Assembly (NCBI GenBank): GCA_012838395.1
Contig: DUPI01000083.1
Location: forward strand, 1-6,950
Length of the DNA: 6,950 nt
Origin: Mollicutes bacterium
GTDB lineage: Bacteria > Bacillota_I > Bacilli_A > RF39 > UBA660
Direction: 5' to 3'
Under the pieces are notes generated by a model, which did not search any database, had not been told where the DNA came from, and saw only the letters and a program-made list of their open reading frames with translations. Below, one piece after another: positions 1 through 6,201 of the stretch; within the stretch, counting starts at the first letter, position 1; the number at the start of each line of letters is the position of its first letter. Both the position numbers and the translations under genes were made by a program.

Positions 1-43
1 CTAAAACTAACAAAATAACGACAGTGACTATTTTTCTTTTCAT
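1..43 (-). CDS. 5' end of a leftward gene for an exported or membrane protein (partial)
   Basis: An ATG on the minus strand at 43-41 opens a frame that runs off the window edge after 14 codons. The visible residues, MKRKIVTVVILLVL, are a basic N-terminus followed by a hydrophobic run, as in a signal peptide or signal anchor. A good ribosome binding site (minus strand AAAGGTG, 55-49) sits 5 nt before the ATG. The gene diverges from the protease gene at 94. Too little is visible to name a family, and whether a lipobox follows cannot be seen. The strong RBS plus signal-like N-terminus make a real gene likely. Confidence 0.66.
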   Translation of the reverse strand, partial: MKRKIVTVVILLVL

Positions 44-75
44 AAAAACACCTTTGCTTATCTATAGTTAATACT

Positions 76-83
76 AGAAAGGA
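76..83 (+). promoter_or_regulatory. Ribosome binding site deciding the protease start
   Basis: AGAAAGGA is 10 nt ahead of ATG 94. It abuts the alternative TTG at 85 too closely to serve it, so the protein starts MFNKLYD rather than three residues earlier. Confidence 0.7.
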
Positions 84-93
84 TTTGACAACC

Positions 94-1104
94 ATGTTTA
101 ATAAATTATATGACCAAATAATAAAATTAGTAAAAAACAATTATCTCTACATAATCGGAATTTTAATAGGTTTTTTCTTAATGACTATAAAATTACCTTA
201 TTATATTAATACTCCTGGTGGATCAGTTGATATTCGCAGTAAAATTTCTATTGCTGATCATCAAATTACTAAAAACGCTTTTAATATGGCTTATGTTTAT
301 GAAATTCCAGCAACAATACCAACTTTAATTTATTCTTATTTTAATAAAAATTGGGATGTAATAAAAAAAGAAGAAGTTGTTCTTCCTAATGAAAACAAAG
401 AAGATGTTAAGTTTAGAGATCAAATGATGTTAAAAGAAGCAAATCAACAAGCCATTATTTTAGCTTATAATAAGGCAAATAAAAAAACAAATATAATTAG
501 GAAAAATTTTTATGTAACCTATATTGATGAACTAGCTAAAACAGATTTAAAAATTGGTGATAAAATACTAAAAATAAATAATGAGGAAATTGATGATTTG
601 GCCCAAATTCATGACCTTATTAAATCATTTAAAGCGAATCAAAAAATAGACATTCAAATTAAACGAGATGATAAAATAACTACTAAATCAGCGACAATTA
701 TTAACAATAAAAATAATTTAATGATAGGTATTTTAATTTCAGTTGATCAAGAATTGGAAACTATTCCTAAAATTGAGTTTAAATTCAAAGGCACTGAAGG
801 TGGACCATCAGGTGGTTTTATGATGAGCTTAGCTATTTATGATACATTAACAGGATCAAAATTAAGTCAAAATAGAAAAATTATTGGTACTGGTTCTATC
901 GATCAATATGGAAATGTTGGTGAAATTGGTGGAGTTAAATATAAAATAAAAGGTGCTGTTAAGGCTGATGCAGATATATTCTTTGTTCCTGCTGGTCAAA
1001 ATTATGAAGATGTTATGGAAGTTAAATTAGAAAAAAAATACGATATAACAGTGGTGCCAGTTAATACATTAGATGATGCAATTGAATATTTACAGAACAA
1101 TTAG
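94..1104 (+). CDS. ylbL: YlbL/DdcP/SepM-type membrane-anchored PDZ-Lon-like serine protease
   Basis: A 336-aa protein, the usual size for this family. It has an N-terminal membrane anchor (about residues 16-34), then an extracytoplasmic region holding a PDZ domain (about 138-202, with the KIGDKILKINNEEI core) and a C-terminal Lon-type S16 protease domain (about 225-336). The catalytic dyad is visible: Ser239 in GGPSGG and Lys284, the second lysine of GGVKYK. The 45-residue Ser-Lys spacing is what I recall for B. subtilis YlbL. Relatives cleave the division inhibitor YneA after DNA damage (DdcP, B. subtilis) or process competence pheromone (SepM, S. mutans); the substrate here is unknown. I chose ATG 94 over an in-frame TTG at 85 because the RBS AGAAAGGA (76-83) lies 10 nt before the ATG but only 1 nt before the TTG. 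The gene appears to be its own unit, with a terminator-like hairpin 31 nt after its stop. Confidence 0.93.
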   Translation: MFNKLYDQIIKLVKNNYLYIIGILIGFFLMTIKLPYYINTPGGSVDIRSKISIADHQITKNAFNMAYVYEIPATIPTLIYSYFNKNWDVIKKEEVVLPNENKEDVKFRDQMMLKEANQQAIILAYNKANKKTNIIRKNFYVTYIDELAKTDLKIGDKILKINNEEIDDLAQIHDLIKSFKANQKIDIQIKRDDKITTKSATIINNKNNLMIGILISVDQELETIPKIEFKFKGTEGGPSGGFMMSLAIYDTLTGSKLSQNRKIIGTGSIDQYGNVGEIGGVKYKIKGAVKADADIFFVPAGQNYEDVMEVKLEKKYDITVVPVNTLDDAIEYLQNN

Positions 1105-1113
1105 TGCTAAAAT
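1105..1113 (+). promoter_or_regulatory. Putative extended -10 promoter upstream of mutS
   Basis: TGCTAAAAT matches an extended -10 (TGn plus TAAAAT), starting immediately after the protease stop. The same 11 nt (GTGCTAAAATA) recur at 4206-4216 just ahead of nusB, which supports a promoter role. No good -35 is at 16-18 bp; TTGAAT at 1082-1087 is 20 bp away. Initiation would be near 1119-1121. A second TATAAT at 1129-1134 is a competing -10. Promoter calls in AT-rich DNA are weak by eye. Confidence 0.45.
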
Positions 1114-1135
1114 ATATTGGAACTATTTTATAATG

Positions 1136-1158
1136 AGTGGACTAATCCACTTTTTTTT
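1136..1158 (+). terminator. Intrinsic terminator between the protease gene and mutS (possible mutS leader attenuator)
   Basis: A perfect 6-bp stem AGTGGA (1136-1141) and TCCACT (1146-1151) with loop CTAA is followed by an unbroken T run to 1158. It fits a Rho-independent terminator for the protease transcript. It also lies about 15 nt downstream of the presumed mutS start site, so it could prematurely stop mutS transcripts. It argues against starting mutS at the in-frame TTG at 1117, since that would put the hairpin inside the coding region. Confidence 0.7.
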
Positions 1159-1182
1159 GATAAAATTAGAGTAGGTGATGAA

Positions 1183-3747
1183 ATGAAACGTAGTGAAGTA
1201 AACCTCTCAAAATTAACACCAATGATGAAACAATACGTTGATATAAAAAACAAATACGAAGATGTTATTATATTCTTTCGTTTAGGTGATTTTTATGAAA
1301 TGTTTTTTGAGGACGCTATTTTAGTATCAAGATTATTAGAACTAACCTTAACTGGCAAAAGTGCAGGATTAGAAGAACGAATCCCAATGTGTGGTATTCC
1401 TCATCATTCTTCACAAATATATATTGAAAAGCTAGTTAATTTGGGATATAAAGTTGGTATTTGTGAGCAATTAGAAGATGCAAAAAATGTAAAAGGAATT
1501 GTTAAACGCGATGTTGTTCAAGTAATTAGTAAAGGAACTGTAATTAATGATGAATCATTAATTGAATACGAAAACAATTATATTGGAAATCTTGTTTATT
1601 TCAATCAAGCGTATGGTCTTAGTTATACTGATATTTCTACTGGTGAAATTATTGTTCAAATTGTGGATCAAAACATTAGTAAAGTTGTAAGTGAAGTTGT
1701 TAATATAGGGCTTAAGGAAGTGGTGGTAACAGATAAGGTTGATAAGAATATTACATCCATTTTAGAGCGACAATTTAAATTAATAGTTACTACTCACGAA
1801 ACGTATGATGTTCCTTTGTATAATCATATATATAACGATTTAGAAGATGTTAGAATGATTGAAACAATTAAACATATACTTAGTTATATTGACGATACTC
1901 AAAAGAGGAATCTAAGTCATTTTCAAAAAGCAGTTATTAGAAAACACAATCAATACTTAAAAATGGATCTACATACTAAGCGCAACTTGGAGTTAGTGGA
2001 AACTCTACGTTTAAAACAACGAACTAATTCATTAATATGGTTACTTGATAAAACTAAAACAGCAATGGGATCCAGATTACTTAAAAAATATATTGAAGCC
2101 CCACTAATAAATAAGGATAAAATTAATAAAAGATATGATGTTGTTGATACTTTAATCAAAGAGTTTATATTAAAAAGTGATTTACAAGAAGCATTGCAAG
2201 AGGTATATGATTTAGAAAGATTAAGTGGTAGAATTGCGTTTGGGAATTCTAATGCTAGAGATTTAATTCAGTTAAAAAATTCCTTAAAAGTATTACCAAC
2301 TATTTCTAATATTTTAAACCAAATTAAATATCATAAAAACATTAATAGATTGGAAGACTTATATCAATTATTGGAAACTAGTATTTATGAAACACCACCT
2401 ATTGGTATTAAAGAAGGGTATTTAATTAAAACTGGTTATAATAGTGAATTAGATGAATTAAAAGAATTACGCAAAGGTGGTAAAGACTTTTTAGCTAGAT
2501 TTGAAAATGAAGAAAAAGAACGAACTGGTATTAAAAATTTAAAAATTGGATATAATAAAGTCTTTGGTTATTATATTGAGATTTCTAAAGGTAATATCTC
2601 ACTTGTTAAAGATGAATTTGGTTATGAACGAAAGCAAACCTTAAGCAATTGTGAAAGATATATAAGTCCAATTTTAAAAGAAAAAGAAGCTTTAATATTA
2701 AATGCTGAAGAAAAAATAATTGAACTTGAATATGAGTTGTTTATTTCTATTAGAGATAAAATTAAAAAATATATTCCTGACTTACAAGAAGTTTCTAAAA
2801 CAATTAGTGAAATAGATGTGTTGCAATCATTTAGTACAGTTGCTGAAGAAAATAATTATGTAAGACCGCTTCTAACCGATGAGAGATTTATCAATATAAC
2901 TTCGAATCGTCATCCTGTTGTAGAAAAAGTTATTGAATCAGAGTTTGTACCAAATAATATCATAATGGATAAAAATACCGATATACTATTAATAACGGGG
3001 CCTAATATGGCTGGTAAATCAACTTATATGAGGCAAGTAGCAGTAACGGTTATTATGGCTCAAATTGGATCGTTTGTTCCTGCTAGCGAGGCTGTAATCC
3101 CAGTATTTGATGCTATATATACACGAATTGGGGCCAGTGATGATTTAGTTAGTGGTGAATCCACGTTTATGGTAGAAATGAAGGAAGCAAATCATGCCAT
3201 AAGTAATGCTACTGCAAATAGCTTAATATTATTTGATGAACTTGGAAGAGGAACAGCAACCTTTGATGGCATGGCTCTCGCTCAAGCTATAATTGAACAT
3301 ATTCACAATAACATTAAAGCTAAAACATTATTTTCAACGCATTATCATGAATTAACAGATTTAGAAGATAATTTAGAAAAATTAAAAAACATTCATGTTA
3401 GTGCTTATGAAGAAAAAGGTAATCTTACTTTCTTACATAAAATTAAAGATGGTAGTGTTGATAAAAGTTATGGAATTCATGTTGCTAAGCTTGCTAATTT
3501 ACCAAAAAGTTTAATAGATCGAGCAAGTACAATTTTGAAAGTTTATGAAACTAATGAAGTAAAAAGAGATGTTAAAATTCAACAAACATTACCACTCGAT
3601 GAAATAGTTAGACCAGAAAAATCATTAGTTGAACAAGAATTAGAAAAAATTAATCCCTTGGAGATTACTCCAATGGAAGCATTAAATACATTATATAAAT
3701 TAAAACAAAAGATGAATGAAGAACCAAAAGAGGAGGTAGAATTATGA
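1183..3747 (+). CDS. mutS: DNA mismatch repair ATPase MutS
   Basis: An 854-aa MutS1, full length for the family. It binds base mismatches and small loops in newly replicated DNA as a dimer and starts mismatch repair through ATP-driven sliding-clamp formation. The N-terminal mismatch-binding domain carries the diagnostic Phe-X-Glu in GDFYEMF (Phe37, Glu39). Connector, lever and clamp domains fill the middle. The ABC ATPase domain has Walker A GPNMAGKST (606-614), the signature region SGESTFMVEM (657-666) and Walker B LILFDELGRGT (681-691), then STHYHEL (718-724) and the dimerising helix-turn-helix near SYGIHVAKLANLP (762-774). QTLPL (801-805) may be a sliding-clamp motif. ATG 1183 is preferred, with AGGTGA at 1173-1178; the open frame extends upstream to a TTG at 1117, but that stretch is a terminator hairpin. 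Its TGA stop overlaps the next ATG. MutL, the usual partner, is not in the window. Confidence 0.98.
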   Translation: MKRSEVNLSKLTPMMKQYVDIKNKYEDVIIFFRLGDFYEMFFEDAILVSRLLELTLTGKSAGLEERIPMCGIPHHSSQIYIEKLVNLGYKVGICEQLEDAKNVKGIVKRDVVQVISKGTVINDESLIEYENNYIGNLVYFNQAYGLSYTDISTGEIIVQIVDQNISKVVSEVVNIGLKEVVVTDKVDKNITSILERQFKLIVTTHETYDVPLYNHIYNDLEDVRMIETIKHILSYIDDTQKRNLSHFQKAVIRKHNQYLKMDLHTKRNLELVETLRLKQRTNSLIWLLDKTKTAMGSRLLKKYIEAPLINKDKINKRYDVVDTLIKEFILKSDLQEALQEVYDLERLSGRIAFGNSNARDLIQLKNSLKVLPTISNILNQIKYHKNINRLEDLYQLLETSIYETPPIGIKEGYLIKTGYNSELDELKELRKGGKDFLARFENEEKERTGIKNLKIGYNKVFGYYIEISKGNISLVKDEFGYERKQTLSNCERYISPILKEKEALILNAEEKIIELEYELFISIRDKIKKYIPDLQEVSKTISEIDVLQSFSTVAEENNYVRPLLTDERFINITSNRHPVVEKVIESEFVPNNIIMDKNTDILLITGPNMAGKSTYMRQVAVTVIMAQIGSFVPASEAVIPVFDAIYTRIGASDDLVSGESTFMVEMKEANHAISNATANSLILFDELGRGTATFDGMALAQAIIEHIHNNIKAKTLFSTHYHELTDLEDNLEKLKNIHVSAYEEKGNLTFLHKIKDGSVDKSYGIHVAKLANLPKSLIDRASTILKVYETNEVKRDVKIQQTLPLDEIVRPEKSLVEQELEKINPLEITPMEALNTLYKLKQKMNEEPKEEVEL
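3731..3746 (+). promoter_or_regulatory. Consensus Shine-Dalgarno and ATGA coupling junction
   Basis: AGGAGGT lies inside the last codons of mutS, 6 nt before an ATG whose last two bases begin the mutS TGA stop. Termination and restart on the same mRNA would be coupled here. It also shows that TGA is a stop codon in this genome. Confidence 0.8.
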
Positions 3748-4133
3748 AGATTTTAAAGAAAGAAAATTGGTGGATTTGGTTATTGTTGTTTATTTTTGGT
3801 AATGGTACAAGCAATATTTTATTAGGAGCTCTACTTGATGTTTATAACAAAGATGCGTGGTATACAAAATGGCAATATTGGTTACTTGGATTTTCTTGTT
3901 TCTTTTTCCCATTTTTTATTATGTTAACTATATTTTACATTCAAATAAATTGTCAAGTTTGTGCGAAATTAAAAGTTCCTGGTAAAGAAGTTTATCTATC
4001 ACCGTATATTTGGCTATTATTGCTTATTATTCCCGTGATTGGCTGGATTTTTCTAGTTATTATGATTATATATACTTCAATATGGCCGATTGTAATGCTT
4101 TATCGTGGTCAAGGCGAAAGATATATTAAATAA
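3744..4133 (+). CDS. Unrecognised aromatic-rich multi-span membrane protein coupled to mutS
   Basis: A 129-aa protein of a family I do not recognise. Hydrophobic segments lie at about residues 8-31, 43-66 and 87-119; the last is long enough for one tilted or two closely packed spans. It is rich in Trp, Tyr and Phe, has a CxxC pair (Cys70, Cys73) after the second span, and a short polar tail RGQGERYIK. There is no signal peptide cleavage site. Its ATG overlaps the mutS stop as ATGA, and an ideal AGGAGGT (3731-3737) sits 6 nt upstream, so it is translationally coupled to mutS and probably well expressed. A strong hairpin terminator follows 12 nt after its stop. Operon position alone does not show a repair role; no function is inferred. 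Confidence 0.85.
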   Translation: MKILKKENWWIWLLLFIFGNGTSNILLGALLDVYNKDAWYTKWQYWLLGFSCFFFPFFIMLTIFYIQINCQVCAKLKVPGKEVYLSPYIWLLLLIIPVIGWIFLVIMIIYTSIWPIVMLYRGQGERYIK

Positions 4134-4145
4134 TTTGTTTTTTAA

Positions 4146-4190
4146 AAAATAGTAAGATTTAGTTACTACTAAAGATTACTATTTTCTTTT
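4146..4190 (+). terminator. Long hairpin terminator closing the mutS unit
   Basis: An outer 10-bp stem pairs 4146-4155 with 4176-4185. It is separated by a symmetric GA/GA internal mismatch (4156-4157 against 4174-4175) from an inner 6-bp stem (4158-4163 with 4168-4173), closed by a TACT loop. The descending arm runs into TTTTCTTTT. Only two G-C pairs are present, so length rather than GC content would give stability. The A run on the ascending side could make it work in both directions, although no convergent gene is present. Confidence 0.75.
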
Positions 4191-4206
4191 GTTTTAATAT
4201 AATTTG

Positions 4207-4215
4207 TGCTAAAAT
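4207..4215 (+). promoter_or_regulatory. Putative extended -10 promoter of the nusB-xseA-xseB operon
   Basis: TGCTAAAAT is an extended -10 directly after the preceding terminator and 17 nt before the nusB start codon. A weak -35-like TTTTGT lies at 4187-4192, spaced 17 bp. Initiation near 4221 would leave a leader of about 12 nt, barely including the RBS AGGTGA (4222-4227). The element is identical over 11 nt to the one ahead of mutS. Confidence 0.55.
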
Positions 4216-4232
4216 AGATATAGGTGATTTGA

Positions 4233-4634
4233 ATGGAACAACTTAATAGAAGTGAACTTAGAAAAAAAATAATGACAATCCTTTATCAAATAAATGTATA
4301 TAAAAAAAACAAGATAGAATATAATGTAGACGATGTAATTAAGGAAGCGTTAGAAATAGATAATGACTTTGTTAAAGATGTTGTTTATGGTGTAATAACT
4401 CATCAAACAGAAATTGATGAACTAGCTAATAAAGCGTTAAACAATTGGAGGATTGATCGTTTAGGTAATACAGATCAGGCCATATTAAGAATAGGTATTT
4501 ACGAATTAATGTATACTGATACACCAGATATTGTTGCTATTAACGAAGCGGTAGAATTAGCAAAAATTTATAGTGATGATAGTGTTAAAAAAATGATTAA
4601 TGCATCATTAGACAAACTATATCATAGTAAGTAG
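4233..4634 (+). CDS. nusB: Transcription antitermination factor NusB
   Basis: A 133-aa, all-helical NusB of normal length. With NusE (ribosomal protein S10) it binds the boxA element of rRNA leaders and keeps RNA polymerase elongating through rRNA operons. Family landmarks are the N-terminal RSELRKKIMTILYQI helix (6-20), the central WRIDRLGNTDQAILRIGIYEL block, and the C-terminal INEAVELAKIY plus NASLDKLY helices. The ATG has AGGTGA 5 nt upstream. It is first in an operon with xseA, whose start is 7 nt beyond the nusB stop. This nusB-xse linkage is classical in Bacillota; folD, which sits between them in Bacillus, is missing here. Confidence 0.96.
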   Translation: MEQLNRSELRKKIMTILYQINVYKKNKIEYNVDDVIKEALEIDNDFVKDVVYGVITHQTEIDELANKALNNWRIDRLGNTDQAILRIGIYELMYTDTPDIVAINEAVELAKIYSDDSVKKMINASLDKLYHSK

Positions 4635-4641
4635 GGATAAG

Positions 4642-5919
4642 ATGAAGAATAAGTATTTAACTGTTGAAGCCTTAACTAAATATTTAAAGTTTAAATTTGA
4701 TAGTGATGTTAATTTAAAAACAGTTTATTTAAAAGGTGAAATATCAAATTTTAAAGCACATACAACTGGTCATTTTTATTTTTCATTAAAAGATGAATAT
4801 AGTAAAATTAATGCGATAATGTTTAGTAGTAATAACAAAAAATTACTCTTCACTCCTACGGAAGGTATGAAAGTTTTAGTAAGAGGAAGAATAAGTATAT
4901 ATGAAGCAACTGGAAATTACCAAATTTATATAGACGAAATGTTAGAGGATGGTCTTGGTAATTTACATATTGCTTTTGAACAATTGAAAGAAAAATTATC
5001 TAAAGAAGGTTTATTTGAACAAGTTCATAAAAAACCAATACCTAAAATTCCTAATAGGGTAGGTGTCGTAACAGCTGCAACTGGAGCTGCTGTTAAAGAT
5101 ATTATTTCAACGATTAAAAGGAGATTTCCTATTTGCGAAATATTATTATTTCCTAGTTTAGTCCAAGGTGATAATGCTGCACCAGATATTGTGAAAAAAA
5201 TCGAACAAGCTAACGATCATGATCTTGATGTTTTAATTGTTGGGCGTGGTGGTGGCTCAATTGAAGATTTATGGCCTTTTAACGAAGAAATAGTAGCTAG
5301 AGCGATATTTAACTCAAGAATACCTATTATAAGCGCTGTGGGTCATGAAATCGATTATACAATTAGTGATTTTGTATCTGATTTAAGAGCACCAACCCCA
5401 ACAGCTGCTGCTGAATTGGCTGTTCCTAATATTGTTGATTTAACTCATAACCTTAATCAAATAGCAATTAGATTAAACGAAAGTATTTATAATCAAATTA
5501 ATTTTAAAAAATTATATTTAGATAGTGTTAAAAATTCTTTTGTAATAAAAAACCCCATGATTATGTATGAAAACAAACAACAAAAATTAGATAATATTAT
5601 CGAAAAAATTAATCAATTGTTAAGTTATAAATTAGAAAGAAATAAGGTTTTATTAAATAATTTTAAAAATAATAATATTTTGTTAAATCCTATTCATTTA
5701 TACAAACCCAAAAAATTAGAACTTACTAATATTATATCCAAACTAGAATTACTTAATCCATTAAGTATTTTAAAAAGAGGATATACTTTAACTTATATAG
5801 ATAATAAAATAGTTAAAAGTGTTGATGATATAAATATTGATACCAAATTAAAAATAAAATTTTATGACGGGATTATAACTACTAAGGTAGAAGGGAAGGA
5901 AGTGTCAAATGGCAACTAA
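4642..5919 (+). CDS. xseA: Exodeoxyribonuclease VII large subunit XseA
   Basis: A 425-aa protein, slightly short but complete for the family. With several XseB copies it forms exonuclease VII, which degrades single-stranded DNA from either end into acid-insoluble and then smaller oligonucleotides. Residues 5-100 form the N-terminal OB-fold for ssDNA (KGEISNFK, TGHFYFSLKD). The catalytic domain holds GRGGGSIEDLWPFNEE (201-216) and AVGHEIDYTISDFVSDLRAP (232-251), followed by PTPTAAAELA. A coiled-coil region (about 265-370) binds XseB, and the conserved tail LNPLSILKRGY (371-381) ends the protein. The RBS AGGGA (4633-4637) overlaps the nusB stop. Its last 11 nt overlap xseB in another frame, implying coupled translation of the two subunits. 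Confidence 0.97.
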   Translation: MKNKYLTVEALTKYLKFKFDSDVNLKTVYLKGEISNFKAHTTGHFYFSLKDEYSKINAIMFSSNNKKLLFTPTEGMKVLVRGRISIYEATGNYQIYIDEMLEDGLGNLHIAFEQLKEKLSKEGLFEQVHKKPIPKIPNRVGVVTAATGAAVKDIISTIKRRFPICEILLFPSLVQGDNAAPDIVKKIEQANDHDLDVLIVGRGGGSIEDLWPFNEEIVARAIFNSRIPIISAVGHEIDYTISDFVSDLRAPTPTAAAELAVPNIVDLTHNLNQIAIRLNESIYNQINFKKLYLDSVKNSFVIKNPMIMYENKQQKLDNIIEKINQLLSYKLERNKVLLNNFKNNNILLNPIHLYKPKKLELTNIISKLELLNPLSILKRGYTLTYIDNKIVKSVDDINIDTKLKIKFYDGIITTKVEGKEVSNGN

Positions 5920-6133
5920 AGAAATGAAATTTGAGGAAAAAATTAAAGAATTAGAAAAAATAATTAATGAACTCGAGTCAGGAAATGCTGATTTAGAAGA
6001 TTCAATTGAAAAATATACCAAAGCTATGAAATTAGTTAAAGAATGTGATGAACAATTAAAAAATGTTGAAGATGCCATTGCTAAAATAGTTTTAGAAAAC
6101 GGTGAAACAGAAAACTTGGAAGTTGAGAAATAA
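5909..6133 (+). CDS. xseB: Exodeoxyribonuclease VII small subunit XseB
   Basis: A 74-aa helical protein matching XseB in size. The FEEKIKELEKIINELESGN segment (8-26), then DLEDSIEKYTKAMKLVKECD (28-47), is the family signature; the two helices form a hairpin that packs on the XseA coiled coil. The C-terminal ~20 residues are acidic and probably flexible. The start lies 11 nt inside the end of xseA, with AGGAAG at 5897-5902 as RBS. In Bacillus the next genes are ispA and dxs; here a terminator follows immediately, so the operon ends. Confidence 0.96.
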   Translation: MATKEMKFEEKIKELEKIINELESGNADLEDSIEKYTKAMKLVKECDEQLKNVEDAIAKIVLENGETENLEVEK

Positions 6134-6151
6134 TACCATAGGTATTTTTTT
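6132..6151 (+). terminator. Intrinsic terminator overlapping the xseB stop
   Basis: The stem AATACC (6132-6137) and GGTATT (6141-6146) with a three-base ATA loop runs straight into a T run to 6151. The stem begins within the xseB TAA codon. It should end the nusB-xseA-xseB transcript and isolate the downstream PDZ gene. Confidence 0.75.
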
Positions 6152-6201
6152 CATTTATAGCCATAATAATATTGTAGCTTGTAGTTTAAAGGAAGTGGGT
6201 T

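Noticed and set aside
85..93. TTG start giving three extra residues (MTT) on the protease
   Set aside because: The RBS ends one base before this TTG, which is too close, while ATG 94 is spaced 10 nt.
44..93. Promoters for the divergent genes at the left edge (TTGTCA on the minus strand, TATAGT and TATCTA on the plus strand)
   Set aside because: Spacings (19-20 bp or 16 bp with poor hexamers) are not convincing, so I list no promoter although some must be there.
1117..1182. 22-residue N-terminal extension of MutS from TTG 1117
   Set aside because: The stretch contains a terminator hairpin, its residues do not resemble a MutS N-terminus, and the AGGTGA site fits ATG 1183.
1950..2159. 69-codon open frame on the minus strand within mutS
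   Set aside because: It lies wholly inside conserved MutS coding sequence, lacks a clear ribosome binding site and resembles no family; it is a shadow of the AT-rich gene.
5540..5760. Repetitive AAT/TTA-rich stretch at the end of xseA as a possible repeat or insertion
   Set aside because: It encodes the expected coiled-coil region of XseA, where Lys/Asn/Leu/Ile codons give low-complexity DNA.
6172..6185. TTGTAG-C-TTGTAG short direct repeat before the PDZ gene
   Set aside because: Two 6-mers in AT-rich DNA with no second-site support; it could be chance, and no -10 is properly spaced from it.
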